A DNA stretch of 64,000 bases, from NCBI RefSeq assembly GCF_030758455.1, contig NZ_CP132353.1, positions 310,001 through 374,000 of the forward strand, given 5' to 3'. Positions 37,433-49,297 of this stretch are shown one piece after another. The translations under genes were made by a program, and so were the position numbers. Below the pieces are notes generated by a model, which searched no databases, had not been told where the DNA came from, and saw only the letters and a list, made by a program, of their open reading frames with translations. This DNA is from Erwinia pyri (GTDB taxonomy: Bacteria; Pseudomonadota; Gammaproteobacteria; Enterobacterales; Enterobacteriaceae). Positions within the stretch are counted from its first letter, which is position 1. Each line of letters begins with the position of its first letter.

Positions 37433-37456
37433 AAGGGGCGCGGCATCGCGCCCCTT
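37433..37456. terminator. Terminator between gntU and yhgN
   Basis: A perfect 10-bp GC-rich stem (AAGGGGCGCG / CGCGCCCCTT) with a GCAT loop lies between the converging gntU and yhgN. U-tracts are short on both sides, so efficiency is uncertain. Confidence 0.7.
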
Positions 37457-37461
37457 GCTCA

Positions 37462-38055
37462 CTAAATTTTCAGATAGGCGCGGATCCCGTCCAGGAACAT
37501 CTGGGTCGCCAGCATAATCAGAATCAATCCCATCAGGCGCTCCAGCGCATTCACCCCTTTCTCCCCCAGCAGACGTAAAAAGAGCCCTGAGAGCAGCAGG
37601 ATCACCACCGTTGCGCCCCAGGCGATCAGCAGCGCGCCGACCAGATGGCTCATCTGGTCGGGATACTGATGGGAGAGCAGCATCAGCGTCGCCAGCAGGG
37701 AGGGCCCCGCTACCAGCGGGATCGCCAGCGGCACCAGAAACGGCTCCTCTCCGGCAGAGAGCCCGGTGCTGTTACTTTCATGGGAAGGGAAAATCATCTT
37801 AATCGCGATCAGAAACAGAATAATGCCGCCGGAAATCGACACGGTTTCCGTCCGCAGATTCAGAAAGGCGAGAATTTTCTCCCCGGCGAACAGAAACAGC
37901 AGCATGATAGCGAGCGCGATAAGCATTTCGCGCATTAAGACTCGGCGACGACGTTTTGGCTCCAGATGCTTTAAAACCGACATAAAAATCGGCAAATTGC
38001 CCAGCGGATCCATAATAAGCAACAATAATATTGTCGCGGAGATCATTTCTGTCAT
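37462..38055 (-). CDS. yhgN: MarC-family membrane protein YhgN
   Basis: This 197-residue inner-membrane protein has six predicted helices and belongs to the MarC (UPF0056) family. Family features are LLIMDPLGNLPIFMSVL at residues 11-27 and a second related half (VAGPSLLATLMLL). The function is unknown; the multiple-antibiotic-resistance role once given to MarC was not upheld. It lies between gntU and asd, as in E. coli. Confidence 0.93.
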   Translation of the reverse strand: MTEMISATILLLLIMDPLGNLPIFMSVLKHLEPKRRRRVLMREMLIALAIMLLFLFAGEKILAFLNLRTETVSISGGIILFLIAIKMIFPSHESNSTGLSAGEEPFLVPLAIPLVAGPSLLATLMLLSHQYPDQMSHLVGALLIAWGATVVILLLSGLFLRLLGEKGVNALERLMGLILIMLATQMFLDGIRAYLKI

Positions 38056-38244
38056 TGCATTACTTCCCAGATTCGTTCCGATCGCTGCACGTTATAAGCA
38101 GCATTGCTAAAAAAATGCTGCTAATCGATTTAATTCACTTGCCACTTTTCCAGCATTTTGTAAGGTGTTAACAGATCTCTTTCTTATCACTCTAACAGTT
38201 CAGGCGTGCCTGTCGTCCCCGGCAGCGCCTTCAGCAGGTGCAAC

Positions 38245-39354
38245 ATGAAATCAGTAGGACTTATCGGTTGGCGTGGCATGGTTGGCTCCGTTCTTATGCA
38301 GCGTATGGTGGAAGAACGGGACTTTGATGTCATTCGCCCGGTCTTTTTCTCCACCTCTCAGCACGGCCAGGCGGCCCCTGAGTTCGGCGGCCGCACTGCC
38401 GGAACCCTGCAGGATGCGTACAATATCGAGGCGTTAAAAGCGCTGGATATCATCATTACCTGCCAGGGCGGCGATTATACCACTGAAATCTATCCAAAAC
38501 TGCGGGCCGCTGGCTGGCAGGGATATTGGATCGACGCGGCCTCCACGCTGCGTATGCAGGATGACGCGCTGATTATCCTCGATCCGGTTAACCACCACGT
38601 TATTCAGCAGGGCCTGGATCAAGGGATTAAAACCTTTGCGGGCGGCAACTGTACGGTAAGCCTGATGCTGATGTCGCTGGGCGGCCTCTTCGCCAATAAT
38701 CTGGTGGAGTGGGCTTCTGTGGCCACCTATCAGGCTGCTTCCGGCGGCGGCGCACGACACATGCGCGAGCTGCTGACGCAGATGGGCATGTTGCATGACC
38801 ACGTGGCGAAAGAGTTGCAGGATCCGGCGTCTGCTATCCTGGATATCGAACGCAAAGTCACCGAGATGGGCCGCAACGGCGTATTGCCGACCGATAATTT
38901 TGGTGTGCCGCTGGCCGGCAGCCTGATCCCCTGGATCGACAAGCAGCTTGAAAACGGTCAGAGCCGGGAAGAGTGGAAAGGGCAGGCGGAAACCAACAAA
39001 ATTCTGCAGCCTGCGGCCACTATTCCGGTTGATGGCCTTTGCGTCCGGGTCGGCGCGCTGCGCTGCCACAGCCAGGCCTTTACGCTGAAGCTGAAAAAGG
39101 ATGTGCCGCTGAAAGAAGTGGAGCAGATGCTGGCTGCGCATAACGATTGGGTTCACGTGGTGCCGAACGATCGCGAGCTGACCATGCGCGAGCTGACGCC
39201 TGCTGCCGTAACCGGCACGCTGAAAACGCCGGTAGGACGTCTGCGTAAGCTGAATATGGGGCCGGAATACCTTTCAGCCTTCACCGTCGGTGACCAGCTG
39301 TTATGGGGCGCGGCTGAACCGCTGCGTCGTATGCTGCGTCTGCTGGTGGGCTAA
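38245..39354 (+). CDS. asd: Aspartate-semialdehyde dehydrogenase Asd
   Basis: This 369-residue cytoplasmic enzyme reduces beta-aspartyl phosphate to aspartate semialdehyde with NADPH. That is the branch point to lysine, diaminopimelate, threonine and methionine, so the gene is normally essential for cell-wall synthesis. The NADP-binding start is [21 protein letters not shown], and the catalytic Cys is Cys136 in [12 protein letters not shown] 38245 follows AGCAGGTG; the frame is open to 38206 but the extra residues are not family-like. It is monocistronic, with a terminator behind. Confidence 0.97.
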   Translation: MKSVGLIGWRGMVGSVLMQRMVEERDFDVIRPVFFSTSQHGQAAPEFGGRTAGTLQDAYNIEALKALDIIITCQGGDYTTEIYPKLRAAGWQGYWIDAASTLRMQDDALIILDPVNHHVIQQGLDQGIKTFAGGNCTVSLMLMSLGGLFANNLVEWASVATYQAASGGGARHMRELLTQMGMLHDHVAKELQDPASAILDIERKVTEMGRNGVLPTDNFGVPLAGSLIPWIDKQLENGQSREEWKGQAETNKILQPAATIPVDGLCVRVGALRCHSQAFTLKLKKDVPLKEVEQMLAAHNDWVHVVPNDRELTMRELTPAAVTGTLKTPVGRLRKLNMGPEYLSAFTVGDQLLWGAAEPLRRMLRLLVG

Positions 39355-39374
39355 CGTCCCGCTCTCTCCTCTCT

Positions 39375-39411
39375 GCCCCTGGCCCTCCCGGTCCAGGGGC
39401 TTTGCATTTTT
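39375..39411 (+). terminator. asd terminator
   Basis: An 8-bp stem GCCCCTGG / CCAGGGGC (39375-39382 and 39393-39400) with a 10-base loop is followed by TTTGCATTTTT. Confidence 0.8.
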
Positions 39412-39772
39412 ACTGCTATACATTGCCAAAAAGCGTCTGGTTCTGCTCATAATTTATCCATTCTGAAATTTCATCCTCACCAATCTCTGAAAGTTTGATC
39501 TGAAAAGCATATTTTTGTGCTTTCGGTGCGGGCTTTAGCGGCGCCCTGGCTATGCTTAACACCATTACCGGAAAAAACTGGCCGAAACGGGTAACACGAT
39601 ACGGCCCGGAACGTTTTACATTATCTGAAGAAGTTGTCGCGCGCTGCGGCGGTTTTCGCCCTGGATGGCCACCTTTCCCGTCAGCGTGCTTTTGGCTCAA
39701 TGAAGAGCAGTGCACTTCTCATCATAAGTAAGAGATGGGAGGTCGCCTGCCATACATCACGGGAAGACAGTC
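39412..39772. other. Gap between asd and glgB
   Basis: About 360 bases hold the glgB promoter region and a doubtful minus-strand reading frame (39416-39715). I see no clear -35/-10 pair for glgB. The ribosome site of glgB is weak (GGGAAGAC, 39759-39766). Confidence 0.45.
39416..39715 (-). CDS. Doubtful small hypothetical protein
   Basis: A 99-codon minus-strand frame opposes the direction of glgB. The first half is basic and Ser/Pro-rich and looks non-biological. From the internal ATG at 39565, a 49-residue tail reads MVLSIARAPLKPAPKAQKYA and then the more protein-like LSEIGEDEISEWINYEQNQ. I do not recognise it. It may be a remnant of a lost gene or chance, and nothing comparable occurs here in E. 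coli. Confidence 0.25.
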   Translation of the reverse strand: MHCSSLSQKHADGKGGHPGRKPPQRATTSSDNVKRSGPYRVTRFGQFFPVMVLSIARAPLKPAPKAQKYAFQIKLSEIGEDEISEWINYEQNQTLFGNV

Positions 39773-41959
39773 ATGTCCGAGCTTACGGATCGTCGGCATA
39801 TTAACGAATTGATTTCCGGCCATTACGCCGACCCTTTTTCACTCCTGGGTATGCACCAGACAAGTCAGGGTCTGGAAGTCCGGGCGCTGCTGCCCGATGC
39901 CACGGAAGTCTGGGTGATTGAAACCAATACCGGGCGCAAATGCGCTCAGCTTGAGTGCATCGATTCACGCGGATTTTTTCACGGAGTGATCCCAAGACGT
40001 AAGAATCCTTTCCGTTATCAGCTGGCTGTTACCTGGCATGGTGAGCAGAACCTGATTGATGACGCCTACCGCTTTGGCCCGTTACTGGCTGAAATGGACA
40101 GCTGGCTGCTGGCTGAGGGCACCCACCTGCGTCCCTATGAAACCATGGGCGCACATGCGGATGTGATTGATGGGGTAATCGGTACCCGCTTCTCCGTCTG
40201 GGCGCCGAATGCAAAGCGCGTTTCCGTGGTAGGGGATTTTAACTACTGGGATGGCCGTCGCCATCCGATGCGTTTCCGCCGTGAAATCGGCGTCTGGGAG
40301 CTGTTTGTTCCCGGTGCCGTACCGGGCCATCTCTATAAGTTCGAGATTATCGATCTGCATGGCAACTTGCGCCTGAAGGCCGATCCCTACGCTTTCGAAG
40401 CGCAGATGCGTCCGGACAGCGCCTCCGTGATCTGCGGTATCCCGCCTAAGATGGAGATACCTGAAGCGCGGCGGAGAGCCAACGATTTCGATGCCCCTAT
40501 CTCAATCTATGAGGTTCACCTCGGATCCTGGCGCCGCCATACCGACAATAATTTCTGGCTGAGTTACAAAGAGCTGGCTGAACAGCTGGTGCCCTATGCT
40601 AAAGAGATGGGCTTTACCCACCTTGAGCTGATGCCGATTAACGAGCACCCGTTCGACGGCAGCTGGGGCTATCAGCCTACCGGTATGTACGCGCCTACCC
40701 GCCGTTTCGGCACCCGCGACGAGTTCCGCAATTTCATCGCCGCTGCGCATGAGGCGGGGCTTAACGTGCTGCTTGACTGGGTACCGGGCCATTTCCCCTC
40801 TGATGACTTCAGCCTGGCGAAATTTGACGGCACCGAGCTCTATGAGCACGGTGACCCGCGTGAAGGCTACCACCAGGACTGGAACACGCTGATTTATAAC
40901 TTTGGCCGCCGTGAAGTGAGTAATTACCTTTCCGGCAACGCGCTTTACTGGATCGAACGGTTTGGCATTGACGGACTGCGTGTGGATGCGGTGGCCTCGA
41001 TGATTTACCGCGACTACAGCCGCGCAGAGGGCGAATGGGTGCCTAATCACCTGGGCGGCAGAGAGAATCTGGAAGCGATCGCCTTCCTGCGTTACACCAA
41101 CCGTACTCTGGGGAGCCATGCACCAGGCTCGGTGACTATTGCGGAGGAGTCTACCGACTTCCCTGGCGTCTCCAGACCGCCTGAATCGGGTGGATTAGGT
41201 TTCTGGTACAAGTGGAACCTGGGCTGGATGCACGACACCCTCGACTATATGAAGCTGGATCCGGTCCACCGTAAGCATCACCACAACAACCTGACCTTCG
41301 GCATGCTCTATAACTCCACCGAGAACTTCGTGCTGCCGCTCTCTCACGATGAAGTGGTACACGGCAAGCGTTCGATTCTGGACCGCATGCCTGGCGATGC
41401 CTGGCAAAAGTTCGCCAACCTGCGCGCCTATTACGGCTGGATGTTTGGCTTCCCGGGCAAAAAGCTGCTGTTTATGGGCTGTGAATTTGCCCAGGGAAGA
41501 GAGTGGGATCATGACAGCAGCCTGGACTGGCATCTGCTGGAGGGGCACGACAACTGGCATAACGGCGTACAGCGGCTGGTACGCGACCTGAACCACACCT
41601 ACCGGGCCCATCCTGCGCTTTATCAGCTCGATTTTGACACCATGGGCTTTGAGTGGCTGGTGGTCGACGACTTTGAAAACTCCGTGTTTGTCTTTGTGCG
41701 TCGCGATCGCGAAGGCAACGAAATGATGGTTGTCAGTAACTTTACGCCAGTGCTACGCGAAAACTACCGCTTTGGCGTAACGGGCGCAGGCAGCTGGAAA
41801 GAGGTGCTGAACACCGACTCAGAACATTATCACGGCAGTAACGCAGGGAATCTGGGAAGCATTCACAGTGAAGCGCACCCCAGCCATAACCGTGAGCATT
41901 CGGTCTGCATCACGCTGCCGCCGTTATCCACCCTTTGGCTGGTGAGAGAAGCGTCATGA
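39773..41959 (+). CDS. glgB: 1,4-alpha-glucan branching enzyme GlgB
   Basis: This 728-residue GH13 enzyme makes the alpha-1,6 branches of glycogen. Layout: an N1 domain (1-110), an N2 carbohydrate-binding CBM48 domain with [21 protein letters not shown] (about 138-160), the catalytic barrel, and a C-terminal beta domain. The nucleophile is Asp405 (LRVDAVASM) and the acid/base Glu458 (AEESTDFPG), the same numbers as in E. coli GlgB. First gene of glgBXCAP; its stop overlaps the glgX start (ATGA). Confidence 0.98.
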   Translation: MSELTDRRHINELISGHYADPFSLLGMHQTSQGLEVRALLPDATEVWVIETNTGRKCAQLECIDSRGFFHGVIPRRKNPFRYQLAVTWHGEQNLIDDAYRFGPLLAEMDSWLLAEGTHLRPYETMGAHADVIDGVIGTRFSVWAPNAKRVSVVGDFNYWDGRRHPMRFRREIGVWELFVPGAVPGHLYKFEIIDLHGNLRLKADPYAFEAQMRPDSASVICGIPPKMEIPEARRRANDFDAPISIYEVHLGSWRRHTDNNFWLSYKELAEQLVPYAKEMGFTHLELMPINEHPFDGSWGYQPTGMYAPTRRFGTRDEFRNFIAAAHEAGLNVLLDWVPGHFPSDDFSLAKFDGTELYEHGDPREGYHQDWNTLIYNFGRREVSNYLSGNALYWIERFGIDGLRVDAVASMIYRDYSRAEGEWVPNHLGGRENLEAIAFLRYTNRTLGSHAPGSVTIAEESTDFPGVSRPPESGGLGFWYKWNLGWMHDTLDYMKLDPVHRKHHHNNLTFGMLYNSTENFVLPLSHDEVVHGKRSILDRMPGDAWQKFANLRAYYGWMFGFPGKKLLFMGCEFAQGREWDHDSSLDWHLLEGHDNWHNGVQRLVRDLNHTYRAHPALYQLDFDTMGFEWLVVDDFENSVFVFVRRDREGNEMMVVSNFTPVLRENYRFGVTGAGSWKEVLNTDSEHYHGSNAGNLGSIHSEAHPSHNREHSVCITLPPLSTLWLVREAS

Positions 41960-43941
41960 GTCAACTGCTTCCTGGAAAAGCCACGCCTGCCGGCGCAGTG
42001 TATGACGGCAAAGGCGTGAACTTTACCCTGTTTTCTCAGCATGCAGAGCGCGTTGAACTCTGCCTGTTTGATGAACAGGGGCAGGAAGCACGTATGGATT
42101 TACCAGGCCGTACCGGCGCTGTCTGGCACGGCTATCTGGCCGCTATCAAACCCGGCCAGCGCTACGGTTATCGGGTACATGGCCCGTGGCAGCCTGAGGC
42201 GGGACATCGCTTCAACCCCAATAAACTGCTGGTCGATCCCTGCGCCCGTGAAGTAGAGGGCGAAGTCACCGACGACCCGCGTTTTCTGGGCGGTGAAGCA
42301 GAGGCAGATCCTCTCGACAGCGCAGCGGTAGCGCCGAAAAGCGTGGTGCTGGCCGATGATTTCGACTGGGAAGAGGACGCCTTTCCGCGCGTGCCCTGGG
42401 GGGCAACCGTGATCTATGAGGCGCACGTCCGCGGGCTGACAAAGCGGCATCCCGGTATTCCCCCGGAGATCAGGGGTACCTACGCGGCGCTGGGCCATCC
42501 GGTGATGATCGACTATTTCAAACGGCTCGGCATCACCAGCCTGGAGCTGTTGCCGGTGGCCTGTTTTGCCCATGAGCCGCGTCTGCTGCGTCAGGGGCTG
42601 ACCAATTACTGGGGTTATAACCCGCTCGCTCCCTGTGCGCTGGATACGCGCTATGCTTCAGGGGTGGCGGGGGTGCAGCCCCGTACTGAGTTCCAGCAGG
42701 CGGTTAAAGCGCTGCATGCGGCGGGAATTGAGGTGATCCTTGATGTGGTGTTTAACCATACCGCCGAGCTGGAAGAGACGGGACCGCTCCTCTCCATGCG
42801 CGGTATTGATAATCAAAGCTACTACTGGCTCGACCAGCAGGGCGGCTATCAGAACTGGACCGGGTGCGGCAATACGCTGAATATCAGCCACCCTGAAGTG
42901 ATGAGCTGGACGCTGGATTGCCTGCGTTACTGGGTGGAAGAGTGCCACATTGATGGGTTCCGCTTTGATCTGGCCACCGTGCTGGGCAGAACGCCAGAGT
43001 ACCGGCGGGATGCGGAGCTGTTTCAGGCCATTGCGGCCTGCCCGATCCTCTCGCAGTGCAAAATGATTGCTGAGCCGTGGGATATCGGACCGGGCGGCTA
43101 TCAGGTAGGGAATTTCCCTGTGCCGTTTGCCGAATGGAACGACCATTTCCGGGATACCGTAAGGCGTTACTGGTTGCACGGCGATATCTCTAACGGCGAT
43201 TTCGCCAGAAGATTTGCCGCTTCAAGCGATCTCTTTCAGCAGCCGGGACGTTTACCTTCTGCCGCCATTAATCTGGTGACTGCACACGACGGCTTTACCC
43301 TGCGGGATGTGGTCTGCTTTAACGAAAAACATAATGAAGCCAACGGGGAAGATAACCGTGATGGCAGCAACAACAATTTCAGTCACAACCACGGTGTTGA
43401 AGGACTGAAAGCTCCGATTTTGATTGTGGAACACCGTCGCCGCAGCGTGCATGCGATGCTGACCACATTGCTGTTAGCGCAAGGCACGCCAATGCTGCTG
43501 GCCGGTGATGAACACGGGCACAGCCAGCACGGCAACAATAACGCCTACTGTCAGGATAATGAGCTCACCTGGCTCAACTGGGAACAGAATGACAGCGGGT
43601 TATTTACCTTTACTGCCGCTTTGATTCACCTGCGCAAAAAGATCCCTGCGCTGCAAGCGGATAGCTGGTGGCAGGAGGGAGACGGAAACGTAGAGTGGCT
43701 GGGCCCGGAAGGAGAGCCGCTTAGCGCGCAGGCGTGGCAGCAGGGCGTGCATCGTCTGCAGATCTTGCTGTCGCAAAACTGGTTAATCACCCTCAACGCC
43801 ACCGAAGAAGTGTGCGATATCAGACTGCCTCAAGGGCGATGGCACGCCATACCGCCCTTCGCCGGGGATAATAACCCGATCCTTGTAACTGTCTGGCATG
43901 GACCTGCCCACGGTGTGTGCGTGTTCCAAAAGCAATCATAA
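41956..43941 (+). CDS. glgX: Glycogen debranching enzyme GlgX
   Basis: This 661-residue GH13 enzyme removes short alpha-1,6 branches left by glycogen phosphorylase. An N-terminal CBM48-like domain ([29 protein letters not shown]) is followed by the barrel, with Asp338 ([10 protein letters not shown]) as nucleophile and Glu373 (IAEPWDIG) as acid/base. ATG 41956 overlaps the glgB stop; a larger in-frame reading from 41935 lies inside glgB and is not needed. glgC starts 12 bases after the stop. Confidence 0.96.
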   Translation: MSQLLPGKATPAGAVYDGKGVNFTLFSQHAERVELCLFDEQGQEARMDLPGRTGAVWHGYLAAIKPGQRYGYRVHGPWQPEAGHRFNPNKLLVDPCAREVEGEVTDDPRFLGGEAEADPLDSAAVAPKSVVLADDFDWEEDAFPRVPWGATVIYEAHVRGLTKRHPGIPPEIRGTYAALGHPVMIDYFKRLGITSLELLPVACFAHEPRLLRQGLTNYWGYNPLAPCALDTRYASGVAGVQPRTEFQQAVKALHAAGIEVILDVVFNHTAELEETGPLLSMRGIDNQSYYWLDQQGGYQNWTGCGNTLNISHPEVMSWTLDCLRYWVEECHIDGFRFDLATVLGRTPEYRRDAELFQAIAACPILSQCKMIAEPWDIGPGGYQVGNFPVPFAEWNDHFRDTVRRYWLHGDISNGDFARRFAASSDLFQQPGRLPSAAINLVTAHDGFTLRDVVCFNEKHNEANGEDNRDGSNNNFSHNHGVEGLKAPILIVEHRRRSVHAMLTTLLLAQGTPMLLAGDEHGHSQHGNNNAYCQDNELTWLNWEQNDSGLFTFTAALIHLRKKIPALQADSWWQEGDGNVEWLGPEGEPLSAQAWQQGVHRLQILLSQNWLITLNATEEVCDIRLPQGRWHAIPPFAGDNNPILVTVWHGPAHGVCVFQKQS

Positions 43942-43953
43942 CAGGAGTCAGAC

Positions 43954-45240
43954 ATGGTCATTGAGAAGAACGATCCCCTGATGCTGGCAAGACAATTGCC
44001 GACGCAAACTGTAGCCCTGATCCTCGCGGGTGGACGTGGCACCAGGTTGAAAGACCTGACCGCTAAACGCGCAAAGCCCGCCGTGCACTTTGGCGGAAAG
44101 TTTCGCATTATCGATTTTGCGCTGTCGAACTGTCTGAACTCCGGGATCCGTCGGATCGCGGTGATCACCCAGTATCAGTCGCATACGCTGGTGCAGCATA
44201 TTCAGCGCGGCTGGTCATTTCTGAATGAAGAGATGAATGAGTTTGTCGATTTACTGCCTGCGCAGCAGCGGCTCTCTACCGAGCACTGGTATCGCGGCAC
44301 GGCGGATGCGGTGACCCAGAACCTGGACATTATTCGCCGCTATCAGGCGAAATATATCGTGATCCTGGCGGGCGACCACATCTATAAAATGGACTACTCC
44401 CGGATGCTGCTTGACCACGTTGAAAACGAGGCCAAGTGCACTATCGCCTGCCTGCCGGTACCCATTGCTGAGGCCAGCGCTTTTGGCGTAATGGCGGTCA
44501 GCGACGAAAACAAGGTAGTGGAGTTCCTGGAAAAACCGGCTGAACCGCCGCATATGCCGGGCGACCCCACTCAGGCGCTGGCGAGTATGGGCATCTATGC
44601 TTTTACTGCCGACTATCTCTACGAGCTGTTAGAGGAAGATCTTAAAAATCCGGACTCCAATCACGATTTCGGCAAGGACATTCTGCCAAAAATTGTGGAG
44701 ACCGGAGAGGCTCTGGCGCACTCCTTCAGTATCTCCTGCGTGCAAAGTGACGAAACTTCGCCGCCTTACTGGCGCGATGTCGGGACGCTGGAGGCCTACT
44801 GGAAAGCGAATCTCGATCTCGCTTCCGTGACGCCAGAGTTAGATATGTATGACCGCGACTGGCCGATCCGCACGCATATGGAGCCGCTACCACCGGCAAA
44901 ATTTGTCCAGGATCGTTCAGGCAGTCATGGCATGACCATGAATTCACTGGTTTCGGGCGGCTGTATTATTTCCGGCTCGGTGGTGGTGAATTCAGTGCTG
45001 TTCTCTCGCGTACGAATTAATTCTTTCTGCAATATCGAGTCTTCTGTTCTCTCGCCGGATGTAGTAGTGGGGCGATCCTGTCGCCTGCGCCGCTGCGTGA
45101 TTGACCGCGCCTGTGAACTGCCTGAAGGAACGGTAATCGGGGAGAACCCGGATGACGACGCGCGACGTTTTTATCGTTCAGAAGAGGGGATCGTGTTGGT
45201 AACACGCTCCATGCTGGCCAAATTAGGCTGGCGCAATTAA
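43954..45240 (+). CDS. glgC: Glucose-1-phosphate adenylyltransferase GlgC
   Basis: This 428-residue enzyme makes ADP-glucose from ATP and glucose 1-phosphate, the committed and allosterically controlled step of glycogen synthesis. The nucleotide site [34 protein letters not shown] is near residues 22-55. [14 protein letters not shown] and the substrate-binding VEFLEKP (Lys) follow, and the C-terminal left-handed beta helix carries the [23 protein letters not shown] repeats. Basic Lys/Arg near the N-terminus match the fructose-1,6-bisphosphate activator site region of the E. coli enzyme. Confidence 0.97.
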   Translation: MVIEKNDPLMLARQLPTQTVALILAGGRGTRLKDLTAKRAKPAVHFGGKFRIIDFALSNCLNSGIRRIAVITQYQSHTLVQHIQRGWSFLNEEMNEFVDLLPAQQRLSTEHWYRGTADAVTQNLDIIRRYQAKYIVILAGDHIYKMDYSRMLLDHVENEAKCTIACLPVPIAEASAFGVMAVSDENKVVEFLEKPAEPPHMPGDPTQALASMGIYAFTADYLYELLEEDLKNPDSNHDFGKDILPKIVETGEALAHSFSISCVQSDETSPPYWRDVGTLEAYWKANLDLASVTPELDMYDRDWPIRTHMEPLPPAKFVQDRSGSHGMTMNSLVSGGCIISGSVVVNSVLFSRVRINSFCNIESSVLSPDVVVGRSCRLRRCVIDRACELPEGTVIGENPDDDARRFYRSEEGIVLVTRSMLAKLGWRN

Positions 45241-45322
45241 CAACTTATTACCGTATTTGGTTAGTTCAGGCACAGGTATTTGATGCGGAGGACCGCGTCA
45301 GCACAAGGTAAAGGAGCCGATA

Positions 45323-46756
45323 ATGCAGGTTTTACATGTCTGTTCAGAAATTTTCCCGCTATTAAAAACTGGCGGGCTTGCTGATGTTGTTGGGGCATTA
45401 CCGGCGGCGCAAATTGCAGAAGGCATTGATACCAGAGTCCTGCTGCCGGCGTTTCCTGATTTGAAAAAAGGGATCCCCGATACGCAGATCGTGGCAACGC
45501 TGCAAACGTTCGCTGGCCCCGTAGATCTTCTCTATGGGAAATACGATGGCGTGGGGATCTACCTGATAGATGCCCCGGAATTATATGACAGGCCCGGCAG
45601 CCCCTATCACGATGAGTCGCAGTTCGCTTATACGGATAACTATCTCCGTTTTGCCTTACTGGGCTGGATGGGATGTGAGCTGGCCTCGGGGGCGGATCCG
45701 CACTGGCGGCCGGAAGTGGTGCATGCACATGACTGGCATGCCGGCCTTACCTGCGCCTATCTGGCGGCAAGAGGAAGGCCAGCAAAATCGGTGTTCACCG
45801 TGCATAACCTGGCTTACCAGGGGTTGTTCGCTGCGAAACATCTGGAAGAGATCCAGCTTCCGCCATCATTTTTCAACATGTACGGGCTGGAGTTCTTTAA
45901 CCAGATTTCCTACCTGAAAGCGGGCCTGTTCTATGCCGATCACGTTACGGCAGTCAGCCCAACCTATGCCCGTGAAATCACCCTGCCGGAGTTTGGCTAC
46001 GGCATGGAAGATCTGCTGCGGCAGCGGCAGCTGGAAGGGACGCTCACCGGGATCCTCAACGGTGTGGATCCCGCTATCTGGGATCCGGCGCACGATCTCC
46101 TGCTGAACGCGCGTTACAACCGTGACGTGCTGGATGCCAAAATAGAGAACAAGCGTCAGCTGCAAATTACCATGGGCCTGAAGATCGATGACAAGGTACC
46201 GGTCTTTGCAGTAGTTAGCCGCCTGACCAAGCAGAAAGGGTTGGATCTGGTGCTGGAAGCGTTGCCTGGCCTGCTGGAGCAGGGCGGACAGCTGGTGCTG
46301 CTGGGTGCCGGTGATGCGGTGCTGCAGCAAGGATTCCTGGCGGCGGCGGCGGAGTATCCCGGACAGGTGGGCGTGCAGATTGGTTACCACGAGGCTTTCT
46401 CACACCGAATCATGGGTGGCGCGGATGTCATTATGGTGCCAAGCCGCTTTGAACCCTGCGGGCTTACGCAGCTCTATGGCCTGAAATATGGCACGCTGCC
46501 GCTGGTCAGACGTACCGGCGGCCTGGCCGATACGGTTAATGACAGCTCGCTGGAAAACCTGGCCGACGGCATCGCCAGCGGATTTGTCTTTGAGGACAGT
46601 AACGCCTGGTCGCTGCTGAGAGCGATCCGCCGTACCTTCGTTCTCTGGTCCCGTCCTTCACTCTGGCGCTATGTTCAGCGGCAGGCGATGGGGATGGATT
46701 TTAGCTGGCAGGTGGCGGCCGTGGCCTACCGCGATCTCTATCAACGACTGCTGTAA
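45323..46756 (+). CDS. glgA: Glycogen synthase GlgA
   Basis: This 477-residue GT5 glycosyltransferase transfers glucose from ADP-glucose to the growing chain. The ADP-glucose motif [13 protein letters not shown] lies at residues 15-27, [13 protein letters not shown] near 133, and the C-terminal GT-B half has [17 protein letters not shown] and [31 protein letters not shown] with the conserved Glu. Same length as E. coli GlgA. glgP follows after 19 bases. Confidence 0.97.
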   Translation: MQVLHVCSEIFPLLKTGGLADVVGALPAAQIAEGIDTRVLLPAFPDLKKGIPDTQIVATLQTFAGPVDLLYGKYDGVGIYLIDAPELYDRPGSPYHDESQFAYTDNYLRFALLGWMGCELASGADPHWRPEVVHAHDWHAGLTCAYLAARGRPAKSVFTVHNLAYQGLFAAKHLEEIQLPPSFFNMYGLEFFNQISYLKAGLFYADHVTAVSPTYAREITLPEFGYGMEDLLRQRQLEGTLTGILNGVDPAIWDPAHDLLLNARYNRDVLDAKIENKRQLQITMGLKIDDKVPVFAVVSRLTKQKGLDLVLEALPGLLEQGGQLVLLGAGDAVLQQGFLAAAAEYPGQVGVQIGYHEAFSHRIMGGADVIMVPSRFEPCGLTQLYGLKYGTLPLVRRTGGLADTVNDSSLENLADGIASGFVFEDSNAWSLLRAIRRTFVLWSRPSLWRYVQRQAMGMDFSWQVAAVAYRDLYQRLL

Positions 46757-46775
46757 TGGATATGGGAAAAATGAT

Positions 46776-49223
46776 ATGAAAGCACCTTTCACCTATACCG
46801 CACCGACACTCAGCGTTGAGGCGTTGAAACACTCTATTGCCTATAAGCTGATGTTTACCATAGGGAAGGACCCTTCCATTGCCAACAAGCATGAGTGGCT
46901 TAACGCCACGCTGCTGGCAGTCCGCGACAGGATGGTGGAGCGTTGGCTGCGATCGAACAGGGCGCAGCTTTCCCAGGATGTGCGGCAGGTCTACTACCTG
47001 TCAATGGAGTTTCTGGTAGGCAGAACGCTCTCTAACGCGCTGCTGGCGATGGGCATTTATGAAGATGCGCAGGCCGCGCTTGATGAGATGGGTTTTAATC
47101 TTGAAGATCTGATTGAAGAAGAGAGCGATCCGGGATTAGGTAATGGCGGCTTAGGGCGGCTGGCGGCCTGTTTCCTGGACTCCCTGGCGACGTTAGGTCT
47201 GCCGGGGTGCGGCTACGGTATCCGCTACGATTACGGCATGTTCAAGCAGAACATTGTTGATGGTCGTCAGGCGGAGTCTCCGGACTACTGGCTGGAGTAT
47301 GGTAACCCGTGGGAGTTCCAGCGCTTCAATACCCGCTACAAGGTGCGTTTTGGCGGAAGAATTCAGGTGGAAGGCAGCCGTTCCCGCTGGCTGGAAACGG
47401 AAGAAGTGCAGGCGATGGCCTACGACCAGATCATTCCCGGTTTCGATACGGACGCCACTAACACCTTACGGCTCTGGTCGGCGCAGGCCAGTAATGAAAT
47501 CAATCTGGGTAAATTTAATCAGGGCGACTACTTTGCGGCGGTGGAAGACAAAAACCACTCTGAAAACGTCTCCCGCGTTCTCTATCCCGATGATTCCACC
47601 TACTCCGGGCGCGAGCTGCGGCTGCGTCAGGAGTATTTCCTGGTCTCCGCCACGGTGCAGGACATTCTGAAGCGTCACTGGATGATGCACCAGACCTACG
47701 ACAATCTGGGCGACAAAATCGCCATTCACCTCAACGACACCCACCCGGTGCTGGCGATCCCCGAGCTGATGCGGCTGCTGATCGACGAGCACAAATTCAG
47801 CTGGGACGATGCGTTTGAAGTGACCTGTCAGGTGTTCTCTTACACCAACCATACGCTGATGCAGGAAGCGCTTGAAACCTGGCCGGTGGATATGATCGGC
47901 AAAATATTGCCGCGCCATCTGCAGATTATCTTTGATATCAACGACTACTTCCTGAAAACCATTCAGGACTACTATCCGGACGACTGGGAGTTGCAGTCGC
48001 GTATTTCCATCATTGATGAAAACAACGGCCGGAAAATCCGGATGGCCTGGCTGGCGGTGATTGTCAGTCATAAAGTGAATGGCGTTTCTGAACTGCACTC
48101 GAATCTGATGGTGCAGTCGCTGTTTGCGGACTTCGCCGCGCTGTTCCCGGGCCGCTTCTGCAACAAGACCAACGGCGTGACCCCGCGCCGCTGGCTGGCG
48201 CTTGCTAACCCCTCCTTATCTGGCGTGCTGGATGAGGCGATAGGGCGCAACTGGCGTACCGAGTTAGGGCAGCTTGATGAGCTTAAACAGCACATTGATT
48301 ACCCGAGCTTCCTCGCCGAGATCAGCGAGTCCAAGCTGCACAACAAAAAGCGGCTGGCTGAGTATATCGCGCAGAAAATGGATGTGGTTATCGATCCCAA
48401 TGCGCTGTTCGATGTGCAGATCAAACGTATTCATGAGTACAAACGTCAGCTGCTCAATGTACTGCATGTCATCACCCGCTATAACCGCATCAAGGCGGAT
48501 CCGGAAGCGGACTGGGTGCCACGCGTCAACATCTTCGCTGGTAAGGCGGCTTCGGCTTACTATATGGCGAAGCACATCATTCATCTGATCAACGATGTGG
48601 CGAATGTGATCAACAACGATCCGCAGGTGAAAAATAAGCTGAAGGTGGTCTTTATCCCCAACTACAGCGTCAGCTTGGCGCAGATCATCATTCCGGCAGC
48701 CGATCTCTCTGAGCAGATTTCGCTGGCTGGTACTGAAGCTTCCGGCACCAGTAACATGAAGTTTGCCCTGAACGGCGCGCTGACTATCGGCACGCTGGAT
48801 GGCGCGAACGTCGAGATGCTGGAGCATGTGGGCGAGGAAAATATCTTTATCTTCGGCAATACCACGCCGCAGGTAGAGGAGTTACGCAAAAGCGGTTACA
48901 GCGCACATAAATTTTACGAGCAGGACGCAGAGCTGCATCAGGCCCTGACGCAGATAGGCACCGGTGCCTTCAGCCCGCAGGAGCCAGGCCGCTACCGTAA
49001 TATTTTTGATTCGCTGGTGAATCTGGGTGACCACTATCAACTACTGGCAGATTACCGCAGCTATGTGGATACTCAGGACAAGGTAGATGAGCTTTATCGC
49101 CATCCGGACGAGTGGACGCGCAAAGCGCTATTGAATATTGCCAATATGGGGTATTTCTCTTCCGACCGGACGATTCAGGAATATGCAGACGAGATTTGGG
49201 GCATTAAGCCGATTCGTCTGTAG
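46776..49223 (+). CDS. glgP: Glycogen phosphorylase GlgP
   Basis: This 815-residue pyridoxal-phosphate enzyme of GT35 releases glucose 1-phosphate from glycogen. The cofactor Lys is Lys662 in [16 protein letters not shown]-terminal segments [18 protein letters not shown] and [21 protein letters not shown] are family signatures. Same length as the E. coli protein. I chose ATG 46776; the ATG at 46771 meets a stop after one codon. Last gene of the glg operon, ended by a strong terminator. A paralogue, malP, lies 4 kb further on. Confidence 0.97.
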   Translation: MKAPFTYTAPTLSVEALKHSIAYKLMFTIGKDPSIANKHEWLNATLLAVRDRMVERWLRSNRAQLSQDVRQVYYLSMEFLVGRTLSNALLAMGIYEDAQAALDEMGFNLEDLIEEESDPGLGNGGLGRLAACFLDSLATLGLPGCGYGIRYDYGMFKQNIVDGRQAESPDYWLEYGNPWEFQRFNTRYKVRFGGRIQVEGSRSRWLETEEVQAMAYDQIIPGFDTDATNTLRLWSAQASNEINLGKFNQGDYFAAVEDKNHSENVSRVLYPDDSTYSGRELRLRQEYFLVSATVQDILKRHWMMHQTYDNLGDKIAIHLNDTHPVLAIPELMRLLIDEHKFSWDDAFEVTCQVFSYTNHTLMQEALETWPVDMIGKILPRHLQIIFDINDYFLKTIQDYYPDDWELQSRISIIDENNGRKIRMAWLAVIVSHKVNGVSELHSNLMVQSLFADFAALFPGRFCNKTNGVTPRRWLALANPSLSGVLDEAIGRNWRTELGQLDELKQHIDYPSFLAEISESKLHNKKRLAEYIAQKMDVVIDPNALFDVQIKRIHEYKRQLLNVLHVITRYNRIKADPEADWVPRVNIFAGKAASAYYMAKHIIHLINDVANVINNDPQVKNKLKVVFIPNYSVSLAQIIIPAADLSEQISLAGTEASGTSNMKFALNGALTIGTLDGANVEMLEHVGEENIFIFGNTTPQVEELRKSGYSAHKFYEQDAELHQALTQIGTGAFSPQEPGRYRNIFDSLVNLGDHYQLLADYRSYVDTQDKVDELYRHPDEWTRKALLNIANMGYFSSDRTIQEYADEIWGIKPIRL

Positions 49224-49236
49224 CAGGCAGAAAAGT

Positions 49237-49271
49237 AAAAAGGGGCGGAAATAAATTCCGCCCCTTTTTTT
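49237..49271. terminator. Bidirectional terminator between glgP and glpD
   Basis: A long stem AAAAAGGGGCGGAA / TTCCGCCCCTTTTT with a five-base loop lies 14 bases after the glgP stop and ends in a run of seven T. The opposite strand likewise ends in T, so it can also end the converging glpD message. Confidence 0.94.
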
Positions 49272-49297
49272 ATCGCTATCAGCTATTTATGACTGGC

